A DNA stretch of 61,772 nt from Mycobacterium gordonae (GCF_002101675.1 NZ_LQOY01000108.1:1-61772), one strand, 5' to 3'. Counted from the first letter of the stretch, positions 7,327-15,822 are shown. The notes: generated by a model from the sequence alone, not told the origin. A program made the numbers and translations.

Positions 7327-7878
7327 ATGCATATGGTCGGTAGGTTTCTGGCCATGATTGCTCTAGCAACGCTGTTGGCGCTCGTTAATCAGGTCTCCGG
7401 CACCCCCTACATTCCGGGTGGCGATTCTCCTGCCGGGACCGACTGTTCAGGGCTGGCCTCATGGGTCGCAAATGCGGCTGCTGACCGGCCGGTATTCGGA
7501 AGCCGGTTCAATACCGGCAACGAAGAGTCCGCTTTGGCGGCTCGCGGCTTCCAGCACGGCACCGCTCCCAACGCCGTCGTGATCGGCTGGAACGGCGGCC
7601 ACACGGCAGTCACCCTGCCGGATGGCACCCCGGTGTCCAGCGGTGAAGGCGGCGGTGTCCGCATCGGTGGCGGCGGCGCCTACCAGCGCCAATTCACTCA
7701 CCACATGTTCTTGCCGGTCGACGATGTGGACCTCGCCGACGGTCCGCCGGCTCCGGATGCACCGGTTGAGCTGGTCGATGCCGTCGCTCCCGACCCGGGT
7801 CCGGAAATGCTTCCGCCGGCTGCCGACCAGGCTCCCGAACCCGCTCCGGCGCCCGATGCCGGAATGGCTGATTCATAA
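7327..7878 (+). CDS. Exported cysteine-peptidase-like protein (Rv1115-like)
   Basis: 183 residues with an N-terminal hydrophobic signal or anchor (MVGRFLAMIALATLLALVNQVSG). The core PYIPGGDSPAGTDCSGLASWVAN is an NlpC/P60-like active-site segment with Cys in DCSGL. WNGGHTAVTLPDG supplies the probable catalytic His. The same core occurs in mycobacteriophage lysin N-terminal peptidases. The C-terminal 50 residues are a Pro/Asp/Glu-rich tail. It is probably secreted and acts on peptidoglycan or a small peptide substrate (inference). Confidence 0.75.
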   Translation: MHMVGRFLAMIALATLLALVNQVSGTPYIPGGDSPAGTDCSGLASWVANAAADRPVFGSRFNTGNEESALAARGFQHGTAPNAVVIGWNGGHTAVTLPDGTPVSSGEGGGVRIGGGGAYQRQFTHHMFLPVDDVDLADGPPAPDAPVELVDAVAPDPGPEMLPPAADQAPEPAPAPDAGMADS

Positions 7879-7937
7879 CCAGTAGTGCGACTCAGATCAC
7901 AACAATCCTAAAAACGCAGCCACATCCGGCAAGCATT

Positions 7938-7953
7938 TGTGGACCAGATCACA
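7938..7953. promoter_or_regulatory. CRP-like site
   Basis: TGTGG-ACCAGA-TCACA matches the TGTGA-N6-TCACA consensus of cAMP receptor proteins except at the fifth base. A second CAGATCACAA half lies at 7893-7902. The site is 185 bases before the OsmC gene. An adenylate cyclase gene lies 2 kb away. Confidence 0.3.
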
Positions 7954-8138
7954 ATGCGACGCGGGTGTGGCTTGCGTCATTCTTTCAGCAATTTCGAACC
8001 AATGATTGCTCGATGCAGTGAATACCACGTTGCGGGCGGAACTATGCCACCGAATTTGATTTTCGGTTCACGATGATCAGGAGGGTCGATGCGCGCGCCC
8101 GGACTCCGTAGGGTTGCACCGACGGAAGGACGACAACT

Positions 8139-8651
8139 GTGACAACCTCGGTCACCCATCTGAGCGGCATCATCACGGCCACCGCGGAGGCGGCGGGTGC
8201 GGACCCCGCCAAAGCGCGTGTCGTGTTCGAAGCGTCGGCCACCGGGCACGACGCGGTGGCCAGCACCGTCACCCTCGGCCGGTATCAGGTCGAGGTGGAC
8301 GAGCCGCCGCAGTTGGGTGGGGAAGGAAAAGCGCCCAATCCCGTTGAGTACTACCTCGCCTCGCTGCTGTCCTGCCAGATCGTGACATGGCGGTTCTGGG
8401 CGGAGAAGCTGGGCATCGCCGTCGACGAGATCACCGCACGCGCGGAGGGCGATCTCGACGTGCAGGGCTTCTTCGGGTTGGACGAGAACGTCCGCGCCGG
8501 CTTCCAGGAAGTACGGGTGGTGGTCACGGTGGGCGGACCGGAGGCACCGGAGCGCTACCGGGAACTGCAGGACGCGGTGGACAAGCACTGCCCGGTGCTG
8601 GATCTGACGCAGAACGCCACTCCGGTCGTCACCCGGGTCGAACTCGCCTGA
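8139..8651 (+). CDS. OsmC/Ohr-family protein
   Basis: 170 residues starting at GTG 8139 after GGAAGGACG. The OsmC fold is recognisable from GGEGKAPNPVEYYLASLLSCQIVTW, which holds the first redox Cys in LLSC. The second expected Cys is in DKHCPVLD. OsmC-like proteins reduce organic hydroperoxides in the cytosol using these two cysteines. Several residues around the active site (an added Arg or Glu) cannot be assigned with certainty, so peroxidase activity is inferred from family only. Confidence 0.88.
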   Translation: MTTSVTHLSGIITATAEAAGADPAKARVVFEASATGHDAVASTVTLGRYQVEVDEPPQLGGEGKAPNPVEYYLASLLSCQIVTWRFWAEKLGIAVDEITARAEGDLDVQGFFGLDENVRAGFQEVRVVVTVGGPEAPERYRELQDAVDKHCPVLDLTQNATPVVTRVELA

Positions 8652-8682
8652 GCCATCGATGGCGCCCAGCGTGCGGGTGCTT

Positions 8683-8738
8683 CGAGATTGCCGCTATGGC
8701 TGGGTCGGCCCGAGACCACGACCGCTACGGCGATCTCG
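8683..8738. terminator. Palindrome between convergent genes
   Basis: CGAGATTGCCG (8683-8693) pairs with CGGCGATCTCG (8728-8738) with one G-T pair. It separates the OsmC gene from the convergent hydrolase gene and resembles the palindrome at 1221-1281. Confidence 0.5.
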
Positions 8739-8757
8739 CCGTCAGTCGCGGTCGCGA

Positions 8758-9450
8758 CTAGCCAACTACCGCGATCTCCTTGCCCAGTTCGTAACCGGGC
8801 GCCAACGGCAGCGTGTCGCCGCTCCAGAACTTGCCGGGGTCGAACCAGTTCGTGTCCTTGTCGGTAACCAGCAGGCCCATCTCCTCGTAGGTGATGGCGA
8901 CCGTCTCCGCGCAATACGCCGTGGACAGGCCCATCTTGCGCTGTTCGGCCCTGCGCTGTTCGGTGCGCTCTCGAACCCTCTTCTCCACCAACGGGATTCC
9001 GCGGAACCAGTCGTTGACGGTGGGAAGCCGGCCGCGTAGCCACCGGCCGGTCAGCTTGGCGGTGGTCGGGAAGGCGGTGCCGTCCATCCGGGCGATCACC
9101 CGCAGCAGTTCGTTCTCCTGCTTGTGGTTGGCATGGGGGGCCAATTGCCGCAGCCAGCAACGCTGTTGGTAGCGCCCGGTCCACTGCAGGAAGACGTCCC
9201 TGGCGTCGTTGAGTTGGACGCCGCGGTGGTTGGTGCCCGTCCACATGTCGACAAGCTTGTCGCCCAGTTCGGCGTGCCAGATCAGGGGCGGCAGGTCGTC
9301 GATGGCCACCGTCATGCCGACGTGGTTCACCGGCGCGTTAGTCAGCGTCTGGATGGCACGGTCGGGCCGCGAACCGCCACGGAACAGCCACAGGTCGCCG
9401 GTCCGGGTCTCGTCGAGGGCTTGGTCCAAGGTGAGCGTGCTGGAGTTCAC
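8758..9450 (-). CDS. Permuted papain-like (YiiX/NlpC-P60 type) hydrolase
   Basis: 230 residues from GTG 9450. TGDLWLFRGGSRPDRAIQTLT followed by NHVGMTVAI gives the first strand and catalytic His. YCAETVAITYEEMGLL near residue 185 gives the catalytic Cys. This His-before-Cys order is that of circularly permuted papain-fold amidases (YiiX/YebB group). There is no signal peptide, so it is probably cytosolic or membrane associated. Its start is only 27 bases from the divergent membrane-protein start. Confidence 0.7.
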   Translation of the reverse strand: MNSSTLTLDQALDETRTGDLWLFRGGSRPDRAIQTLTNAPVNHVGMTVAIDDLPPLIWHAELGDKLVDMWTGTNHRGVQLNDARDVFLQWTGRYQQRCWLRQLAPHANHKQENELLRVIARMDGTAFPTTAKLTGRWLRGRLPTVNDWFRGIPLVEKRVRERTEQRRAEQRKMGLSTAYCAETVAITYEEMGLLVTDKDTNWFDPGKFWSGDTLPLAPGYELGKEIAVVG

Positions 9451-9477
9451 GCCAAGCACTCTAGAGCGGGATAGCCT

Positions 9478-9693
9478 GTGCCGATGCGCAACGTTTGGAA
9501 GTGGATCGGGCTGGCCGGAGTGGCCGGCGTCGTCGCCGGTGGCGCGCTGGTGGTGCGCGATCAACGGAAGCGGCGTGCCTACACGCCCGATGAGATCCGG
9601 GCGCGGTTGCACCAGCGGCTGGCCGACTCCGACTCCGACGGCTACCGGTCCCGCTCGGGTTCGGGTTCGGCTTCTACCGCGAACAACCGGTAA
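9478..9693 (+). CDS. Small single-pass membrane protein
   Basis: 71 residues from GTG 9478, or 69 from ATG 9484; GAGCGGG at 9464 is better spaced for the GTG. One membrane segment (WIGLAGVAGVVAGGALVV) is followed by a basic stretch RDQRKRRAY and a Ser/Gly-rich tail. No known domain is visible. The 3' end overlaps the convergent cyclase gene by 52 bases. Confidence 0.7.
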   Translation: MPMRNVWKWIGLAGVAGVVAGGALVVRDQRKRRAYTPDEIRARLHQRLADSDSDGYRSRSGSGSASTANNR

Positions 9694-10478
9694 CTGCCGG
9701 AGAACCCTTTTAGTTCGACCTCGCGTCCGTCGTCGAAACGGATGCCGTCGCAGTCCTGCACGGCATCCCGGACGGGCTCGCTCACCAGGACCTCGCCGCC
9801 GACGGCCTGCCCGGCTACGCGAGCGGCCATCGCGACATTGCGGCCGAACAGGTCATCACCGCGTCGCACCGAGCGGCCCATGTGAATGCCGATCCGGACG
9901 CGAATCTCGGGATGCCGCTTGCGTTTTGCTTCTTTGCGTAGCGCCTGCTGAAGGTCGATGCTGCAGCGCACCGCCTGTTCGGCGCGCGCGAAGGCGACCA
10001 TGAATCCGTCGCCCTGGCTTTTGACCACATGCCCGGATTGACGCTGCACGAGTTGATGCATCAGCTTGTCGTGCGCGCCGATGAGTTTGACCCAGGCGCG
10101 ATCGCCGATCTTCTCATTCAGCGCGGTGGACTCTTCGATGTCGGAGAACAGAATCACCACCCGGCCGTCCGGAGTGACCCGGGCCAGGTCGGGCCGCTCC
10201 ACCTCGGCCCAGTCGGCCAGGTCTTCGATCGAGCTGCGCACGGCGGCGCCGAAACCCTCCTTGCGCATGATGTTGGCCGTGTTCCACACGGTTTTGACGG
10301 CCTCGCGGCCACCGGACCACAAGCGATTGCGGACGTCGGCCCGCTGCTGCAGCTCCTCGACCTCCCGACGGCTTTGATCGAGTAGTCGCCACAGTGCGAT
10401 CAGGCCGCCGGCCTCGATCACCGCAATGCCGGCCAGCACATAGACCGCCACATGCAGCCAATCACCCATGCCCACCAT
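9642..10478 (-). CDS. Membrane-anchored class III adenylate/guanylate cyclase
   Basis: 278 residues (ATG 10478, or ATG 10469). One N-terminal membrane helix (residues 9-31) is followed by a coiled linker and a complete class III cyclase homology domain from about residue 105. Both metal-binding Asp are present (FSDIEES and QGDGF), as are the substrate-selecting Lys in VKSQGD and the transition-state Asn and Arg in GRNVAMAARV. It should make cAMP. By position it corresponds to the Rv1119c/Rv1120c region, which I recall as a truncated, split cyclase in M. tuberculosis; here the gene is whole. Confidence 0.9.
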   Translation of the reverse strand: MVGMGDWLHVAVYVLAGIAVIEAGGLIALWRLLDQSRREVEELQQRADVRNRLWSGGREAVKTVWNTANIMRKEGFGAAVRSSIEDLADWAEVERPDLARVTPDGRVVILFSDIEESTALNEKIGDRAWVKLIGAHDKLMHQLVQRQSGHVVKSQGDGFMVAFARAEQAVRCSIDLQQALRKEAKRKRHPEIRVRIGIHMGRSVRRGDDLFGRNVAMAARVAGQAVGGEVLVSEPVRDAVQDCDGIRFDDGREVELKGFSGSYRLFAVEAEPEPERDR

Positions 10479-10583
10479 CCTGACAGGCCGCCGCCGGGTG
10501 TTTAGGGTTGAGTTCGGCCATCGCGGGGAAGCACCACCTCAAGTAACCGGACCGCTCGAAGGACTTGAAGGAGACGCAACAAG

Positions 10584-11606
10584 ATGCAACTGGGGATGAT
10601 CGGTCTGGGTCGAATGGGCGCCAACATCGTGCGCCGCGTGGTCACCGGTGGGCACGAATGCGTGGTGTACGACCACAGCCCGGAGGCGGTCGAGGCGATG
10701 GCGGGGGAGGACGGCATCACCGGCGTGTCCTCGCTCGCCGAGCTGCGTGACAAACTCACCGCGCCGCGGGTGGTCTGGGTGATGGTGCCCGCGGGAACCA
10801 TCACCACCGGAGTGATCGACGAGTTGGCCGACACCCTGGAATCCGGCGACATCGTCATCGACGGCGGCAACTCCTACTACCGTGACGACATCAAGCACGC
10901 AAAGTCATTGGCGAAGAACAAAATTCGGCTCCTGGACTGTGGCACCAGCGGCGGCGTATGGGGTCGCGAGCGCGGCTACTGCCTGATGATCGGCGGCGAC
11001 CCCGACGCGTTCGAGCACGCCGAACCGATCTTCGCCACCGTCGCGCCCGGCGTAGACGCCGCCCCGCGCACACCCGGTCGCGACGGCGAGATCGCGCAAC
11101 CTGAGAAGGGCTATCTGTACTGCGGCCAGGCGGGGGCGGGGCACTTCGTCAAGATGGTGCACAACGGAATCGAGTACGGAATGATGGCCTCGCTCGCCGA
11201 GGGCCTGAACATCTTGCGCAATGCCGACATCGGCACCCGCATCCAGGAGGGTGACGCCGAGACGGCTCCGCTGTCCAATCCCGAGTGCTACCAATACGAT
11301 TTCGACATCCCCGACATCGCCGAAGTGTGGCGCCGGGGCAGTGTGATCGGCTCGTGGCTGCTGGATCTCACCGCGATCGCGCTGCACGATTCGCCCGACC
11401 TCACCGAGTTCTCCGGCCGGGTTTCAGATTCCGGTGAAGGCCGCTGGACCGCCATCGCGGCGATCGACGAGGGCGTGCCCTCGCCGGTGCTCACCACCGC
11501 CCTGCAGTCCCGGTTCGCCTCGCGCGACCTCGACGACTTCGCGAACAAGGCGCTGTCGGCGATGCGCAAGCAGTTCGGCGGCCATGCGGAAAAACCGGCC
11601 AATTAG
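10584..11606 (+). CDS. gnd2: 6-phosphogluconate dehydrogenase, decarboxylating (short form)
   Basis: Converts 6-phosphogluconate to ribulose 5-phosphate with reduction of NAD(P). The N-terminal Rossmann motif GLGRMGANIVRRV, the substrate region DCGTSGGVWG and the catalytic H-N-G-I-E-Y (KMVHNGIEYG) are all present. At 340 residues it belongs to the short YqeC-type group. It corresponds to Rv1122 (340 aa). The zwf1 gene that I recall immediately upstream in M. tuberculosis is not here; only 105 bases separate gnd2 from the cyclase gene. Confidence 0.95.
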   Translation: MQLGMIGLGRMGANIVRRVVTGGHECVVYDHSPEAVEAMAGEDGITGVSSLAELRDKLTAPRVVWVMVPAGTITTGVIDELADTLESGDIVIDGGNSYYRDDIKHAKSLAKNKIRLLDCGTSGGVWGRERGYCLMIGGDPDAFEHAEPIFATVAPGVDAAPRTPGRDGEIAQPEKGYLYCGQAGAGHFVKMVHNGIEYGMMASLAEGLNILRNADIGTRIQEGDAETAPLSNPECYQYDFDIPDIAEVWRRGSVIGSWLLDLTAIALHDSPDLTEFSGRVSDSGEGRWTAIAAIDEGVPSPVLTTALQSRFASRDLDDFANKALSAMRKQFGGHAEKPAN

Positions 11607-11619
11607 GCCCGCTCGCTAC

Positions 11620-11687
11620 CGCCGCCGAGTGTGAATGACACGACGCCGCAACGGCGCGTCGTGTCGTGAGATTCACCCTCGGCGGCG
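11620..11687. terminator. Long nested palindrome between gnd2 and bpoB
   Basis: Outer arms CGCCGCCGAGTGTGAAT (11620-11636) and ATTCACCCTCGGCGGCG (11671-11687) pair at 16 of 17 positions. Inside them GACACGACGC (11637-11646) pairs perfectly with GCGTCGTGTC (11656-11665). It lies exactly between two convergent genes and should stop transcription both ways. Confidence 0.75.
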
Positions 11688-11697
11688 CAGGAGGGGG

Positions 11698-12555
11698 CTA
11701 GGCCCGTTCGACGAACGCCACCACCGCGTCGCTGAACGCGTCATTGTCATCCCCCGCGGCGGTGTGTCCGGCGTTGGAGAGTTCGACGAACTCGGCGCGC
11801 GGCACCTGCGTCAGGAAGTGTTCCACCCCTTCGAGACTGACGACATCGGACAGCTTGCCGCGGATGAGCAGCACGGGAATCGCGAGGTTGGTGGCGGCCT
11901 CCTCGAAGGCCTCGGTACGCAGTTCCGGGTCGTCTCCGGGCTTGGTCATGAACGCCGGATCCCAATGCCAGTACCAGCGTCCGTCCCGCAGCCGCAGGTT
12001 CTTCTTGAGGCCCTCGGGGCTGCGCGGCTTGGTCCGATGCGGCAGGTAGGCGGCCACCGCCTCGGCGGCGTCCTCCAGCGAGTCGAAGCCGTCGATGTTG
12101 GTCATCATGAACTCGCGGATGCGGGCGCTGCCGTTCTTCTCGAACCGGGGTACCACGTCGACGAGCACCAACTTGGTCACCTTCTCCGGACCGGCCCGGT
12201 CGGCGACCAGGATGCCGGTCAGCCCGCCCATGCTGGCGCCGATGATCACCACGGGCCGGCCGATCGTGTCGAGCACCTGCATGACGTCGGCGGTCAGCGT
12301 CTCCACGTCGTAGTCGGCGTCCGGCGCGCGGTCGCTGTCGCCGTGCCCGCGGGTGTCGAGCGCGATGACGTGATATCCGTCGTCGCCCAGGATCTGCCCG
12401 GTGTTCTTCCAGGAGAACCGATTCTGCCCGCCGCCGTGCAGCATCAGGATGGTGGGCCGCTCGCCCGGCGCACCGCGGTTCCACTCGTCGGCGACCAGCG
12501 TGATGCCGTCCACCCCAGCGAACTGCACGGTCTCCGCGTTACTCGTCATGGTCAT
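11698..12555 (-). CDS. bpoB: Alpha/beta hydrolase annotated as non-heme peroxidase BpoB
   Basis: 285 residues. Catalytic triad candidates are the nucleophile Ser in GASMGG, Asp in the KLSDVVS region and His in NAGHTA. The oxyanion region LHGGGQ is present. Proteins of this group are annotated as bromoperoxidases but are usually esterases or C-C hydrolases. The ATG at 12555 overlaps the TetR stop as ATGA after AAGGAG, so it is the last gene of a five-gene minus-strand operon. It corresponds to Rv1123c. Confidence 0.88.
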   Translation of the reverse strand: MTMTSNAETVQFAGVDGITLVADEWNRGAPGERPTILMLHGGGQNRFSWKNTGQILGDDGYHVIALDTRGHGDSDRAPDADYDVETLTADVMQVLDTIGRPVVIIGASMGGLTGILVADRAGPEKVTKLVLVDVVPRFEKNGSARIREFMMTNIDGFDSLEDAAEAVAAYLPHRTKPRSPEGLKKNLRLRDGRWYWHWDPAFMTKPGDDPELRTEAFEEAATNLAIPVLLIRGKLSDVVSLEGVEHFLTQVPRAEFVELSNAGHTAAGDDNDAFSDAVVAFVERA

Positions 12556-13172
12556 GAATCTCCTTGGGTTGAGGCCAGATACGCGGTGATGACTTCGGCG
12601 AGCATCTCGCGGTCCCGGGTGCTGTCCAGCGGTTTGGGCCAGGTCAGTTGCACGGCCACCAGGCCGCGGATGGTGGCCCAGATGAGGTTTCCCAGCCGTT
12701 TGGCCTGGGCCGGTGCGATGCCGGCGCCCAGGTGTTCGCCGATCTCGGTCATTCGGGCCGTCATGGCGGCCAGGTGGGCATTGGCCTTGGCGGTACGGGC
12801 GCTTCGGGTGGCGATCAGTATCTCCAGCGCCGCCATCGACGTCGGGCTGGAGAATGCGCGCCACACCGCGTCCACGACGAAGGTCGGCCGGTCGTGCGGC
12901 GGGACCTGTGCGGCAAGTGCCGGCAAGCGGTCGAGAGTTTCCAGCAGATCGGCAAAACCCTTGTCCAGCACCGCCATCAGGATGCCGTTCAGATCGCCGA
13001 AATGGTATTGCACGACGCCCCAGGTCAATCCGGCGCGTTCGGTGATCTGGCGCACGCTGGGTGGCGCGAAACCCTCTTTGAGGATGTAGCGGACGGCTTC
13101 GTCGATGACGGCCTGCCGGCTGCGTTCGGCGCGGGCCTGTCCGCCGCCGGGAGGTCTGCGTGGGCCCGTCAA
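12552..13172 (-). CDS. TetR-family regulator
   Basis: About 206 residues with an N-terminal helix-turn-helix: AVIDEAVRYILKEGF, then VRQITERAGLTWGVVQYHFGDLNGIL. The chosen TTG start at 13172 overlaps the preceding stop as TTGA. The C-terminal ligand domain is unassigned. It is cotranscribed with an SDR, a SnoaL-like protein, a DapB-like oxidoreductase and BpoB, and probably represses this operon through the palindrome at 15687-15702. Confidence 0.85.
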   Translation of the reverse strand: MTGPRRPPGGGQARAERSRQAVIDEAVRYILKEGFAPPSVRQITERAGLTWGVVQYHFGDLNGILMAVLDKGFADLLETLDRLPALAAQVPPHDRPTFVVDAVWRAFSSPTSMAALEILIATRSARTAKANAHLAAMTARMTEIGEHLGAGIAPAQAKRLGNLIWATIRGLVAVQLTWPKPLDSTRDREMLAEVITAYLASTQGDS

Positions 13173-14236
13173 CGCATCACGCCGCGCAGGTGATCCAGTG
13201 GACGAAGGTCGTGGGCCGCCAATATGCCGCTGGGAGCGCGACATACCGCGTCGATCAGGTTGACCACGCGCGCCGCGGTGGCGATCACCCCGCCCTCGTT
13301 GTGGTCGATCTCGCCGCCCAGATGGGTGTTGATCTCCACGCCTGGGCTGCCGGTCACGACCACGCGGTGCACACCGGCGCGGCCGTCCGGGGGATAGGCC
13401 CACTCGGGTGCGGTGTGCGGGCCGAGTCGGTTGACGTGCTCCATGGTGATGACGACTTCGCCGTCGCGCAGGCCTTCGACACCGAACCGCACCGCGGCGA
13501 CCTGCCCTGGCTCGACGTGCATCATGGTGCAGTCGATCGGTTCGGGTGTCACCCACTTCTCGCACCGCTCCCGCACCTCGTCGAGTTCGACGCCCAGGTC
13601 ATGTGCCAGACTGCGCACCTGCACACCCCACATCGACGTCAGCACCCCGGGCAGAAACATGACCGGCGTGTGATCGGGGGGAGTCCCGAAACCGAAACTG
13701 ACACCAGTGAATTCGGCGTCGTCGTAGCTGGCGTAGTCGCAGATCTCCTGCACCGTGATGCTGGTCGCCCGCTCGGTCAGGCTCAGCGCGGTATAGGCCA
13801 GCGTGTCACCGGAATAGCCCGGGTCGACGCCGTTGATGTAGAGCGTCGCGTCGCCGTCAGCGCAGGCCTGCTCCAAGGGTTCACGCAGCCAGTCGCCGGC
13901 CTGCTCAGGCGCCACCATCCAGACGAACGACGAGCCGACCACATTGGTGCCGGCCCGCAGAAAGCGGCTGATCTCACCGATGGCCTCTTTGGGCCGGGTC
14001 TCGGCCTGCGAGGTGTAGACGACGCAGTCGGCGTTCAATGCCAGCAGAGCCTCGACGTCGTCGGTAGCCAAGATGCCCGTTGGCGTCTCGAGCCCGCACA
14101 ACTCGGCGGCGTCACGTCCCACCTTGCTCGGGCTGGATGCGTGCACACCCGCCAGCTCGAAGTCGGGCCGCTCGATGAGCATGCGCAGCGCATGCCGGCC
14201 GACGTTCCCCGTGGAGTACTGGATGACGCGTGTCAT
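13169..14236 (-). CDS. Dihydrodipicolinate-reductase-like NAD(P)-binding oxidoreductase
   Basis: 355 residues. It starts with a Rossmann motif, VIQYSTGNVGRHALRML, typical of the large mycobacterial family with a DapB N-terminal domain. It is not the lysine-pathway enzyme: it is longer and lacks the DapB C-terminal signature. The substrate is unknown. Start and stop both overlap the neighbours by four bases, so it is an integral operon member. The neighbouring SDR and SnoaL-like genes suggest catabolism of a cyclic or terpenoid compound (inference). Confidence 0.82.
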   Translation of the reverse strand: MTRVIQYSTGNVGRHALRMLIERPDFELAGVHASSPSKVGRDAAELCGLETPTGILATDDVEALLALNADCVVYTSQAETRPKEAIGEISRFLRAGTNVVGSSFVWMVAPEQAGDWLREPLEQACADGDATLYINGVDPGYSGDTLAYTALSLTERATSITVQEICDYASYDDAEFTGVSFGFGTPPDHTPVMFLPGVLTSMWGVQVRSLAHDLGVELDEVRERCEKWVTPEPIDCTMMHVEPGQVAAVRFGVEGLRDGEVVITMEHVNRLGPHTAPEWAYPPDGRAGVHRVVVTGSPGVEINTHLGGEIDHNEGGVIATAARVVNLIDAVCRAPSGILAAHDLRPLDHLRGVMR

Positions 14237-14802
14237 GACAGCACCGGTGGCACCGGCCACAGCGGCGCGCTCATCGCGGACCACGAGCCGTAGTGGCCCG
14301 GCTGCCGGCCGGCCCGGATGGCGTCCATCCGGGCGTCTAACTCCGGGGAGTTCCTGCCGTCGCGCAGGATGTCGAACATAGCGGCGGTGGCCATCTGCAC
14401 GTCGAAGATGTCGCGTTGCCACGACCAGCTGCGGCGGCCGCTGTACTGGAACCAGCTGCCACCCAGGCCCTGGATCTCATAGGGTGCACCGCTGGGCGAA
14501 GTGAAGGTCGAGATCTGCCGCCACAGGCCGAACGCCTGGCCGGACCTGTCGTCGAAAAGCATTGCCTGGTAGGGGTATATCCAGCCCTGAAAGCCCAACA
14601 TCTCAGTGCCTAGCGCCAGGTCGCGAATCTCGTCGCGGCCGTTGGCCATGAAGTGGTCGGTCGGTGAGTAGGACCATCCGTAGGTGGCGTCGGGCTCATA
14701 GAAGTCGGCCATCACGCCCCAGTCGCCGCAGTCCTGGGCTTGGCGGTTCACGTCCAGCCAGTCGCTCCAGAACCCGTCGAACTCCGCACGGTCATAGGTC
14801 AC
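14233..14802 (-). CDS. SnoaL/NTF2-like protein
   Basis: 189 residues with the NTF2-like cone pattern: WLDVNRQAQDCGDWGVMADFYEPDATYGW at the N-terminus and beta-strand-rich middle segments. SnoaL-like proteins include polyketide cyclases, isomerases and dehydratases; no catalytic set is decisive here. It lies 12 bases after the SDR gene and overlaps the DapB-like gene as ATGA. Confidence 0.78.
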   Translation of the reverse strand: MTYDRAEFDGFWSDWLDVNRQAQDCGDWGVMADFYEPDATYGWSYSPTDHFMANGRDEIRDLALGTEMLGFQGWIYPYQAMLFDDRSGQAFGLWRQISTFTSPSGAPYEIQGLGGSWFQYSGRRSWSWQRDIFDVQMATAAMFDILRDGRNSPELDARMDAIRAGRQPGHYGSWSAMSAPLWPVPPVLS

Positions 14803-14814
14803 AGCCGCTCCTCC

Positions 14815-15678
14815 TCACATCAGGTCGGTGATGGTCTTCAGGCCCGCGTCATAGAGCACGCCCGGCAGCATGCCGCCGTCGATCTCGATGGTGGTGCCGT
14901 TGATGAAATCGACTGTGCCCGAGGCTAAGAAGACGACGGTGCGGCCCACTTCGGCGGGCTCACCGCCACGCTTCATCGGGACCTTCGCGAAGTACTCGCT
15001 GCCCGTCGGGTCGTCCTTGGGCAGCACGAAGGCCCGGAAGTTCTCCGTGATCGTCGGTCCCAGCGCCACGCAATTGACCCGGACCTTCGGCCCCCACTCC
15101 TGGGCCAGCGAACGGGTCAGGTGGTTGAGCCCGGACTTGGCCGCGCCGTATGACACCAGCGTGGGAGCGCCCGCGGGATGCCCGGCGCCGCTGGAGATGT
15201 TGACGATGCAGCCGGTGCCGTCCTGGGTCTTCATCTGCCGGTAGACGCGGATGGCGAACCACAAGGGGCTGATCAGGTTCATCTGTATCGCGAAGGCGTG
15301 GAACAACGCGGTGCGCTCGAAGTCGTCGGCACTGCGCGGCGCCCCCTGCAGGCGCTGCACCAGTTCGGGGATCTCCTCGGCGTGCGGTGCCGGCACCGTG
15401 CCGCCGGCGTTGTTGACCAGGATGTCGATGCGGCCGTACTCGTCCACAACCCCGGTGACGAACCGGTCAACGGCAGTGTAATCGCCTTGGTCGCAGACCA
15501 TTTGGGCGGAGCGGCGGGCCCACTCCGGCTCCGCGTCGGCCCCGGGCAGCGCGTCGAGCCGGGAGCGGGAGCAGCCGATCACGGTGGCGCCGGCCCGCAG
15601 CAGTTCGTGCGCGATGCCCACGCCGACACCGCGGCTGGTTCCGGTGACGACGGCGACTTTGCCGTCCAACAACCCCAC
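14815..15678 (-). CDS. Short-chain dehydrogenase/reductase
   Basis: 287 residues from GTG 15678. NAD(P) motif TGTSRGVGVGIA, structural NNAG, catalytic Ser in NISSGAG and Tyr/Lys in SYGAAKSGL are all present, so it is a classical active SDR. It is the first gene of the five-gene operon. A perfect palindrome lies 9-24 bases before its start codon, so the message is probably leaderless or nearly so. Confidence 0.9.
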   Translation of the reverse strand: MGLLDGKVAVVTGTSRGVGVGIAHELLRAGATVIGCSRSRLDALPGADAEPEWARRSAQMVCDQGDYTAVDRFVTGVVDEYGRIDILVNNAGGTVPAPHAEEIPELVQRLQGAPRSADDFERTALFHAFAIQMNLISPLWFAIRVYRQMKTQDGTGCIVNISSGAGHPAGAPTLVSYGAAKSGLNHLTRSLAQEWGPKVRVNCVALGPTITENFRAFVLPKDDPTGSEYFAKVPMKRGGEPAEVGRTVVFLASGTVDFINGTTIEIDGGMLPGVLYDAGLKTITDLM

Positions 15679-15686
15679 CCACGGAT

Positions 15687-15702
15687 GATTACACTTGTAA
15701 TC
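15687..15702. promoter_or_regulatory. Perfect 16-bp palindrome, likely TetR operator
   Basis: GATTACA-CT-TGTAATC has perfect 7-bp half-sites. It overlaps the expected -10/start region of the SDR operon and faces the divergent DUF417 gene at 15823. The TetR gene in the operon is the natural candidate for binding. Confidence 0.6.
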
Positions 15703-15822
15703 TTTTCGGGCAAGTGGCGCGCGCAGCCACGGCAGAAAAAAGTTTGGCCGATTGTGTAACGCCTTCAGGTCCGTGCGGCACCAATCACTGACACGTTCGG
15801 ACATACCTGAAGGGATCGCATC

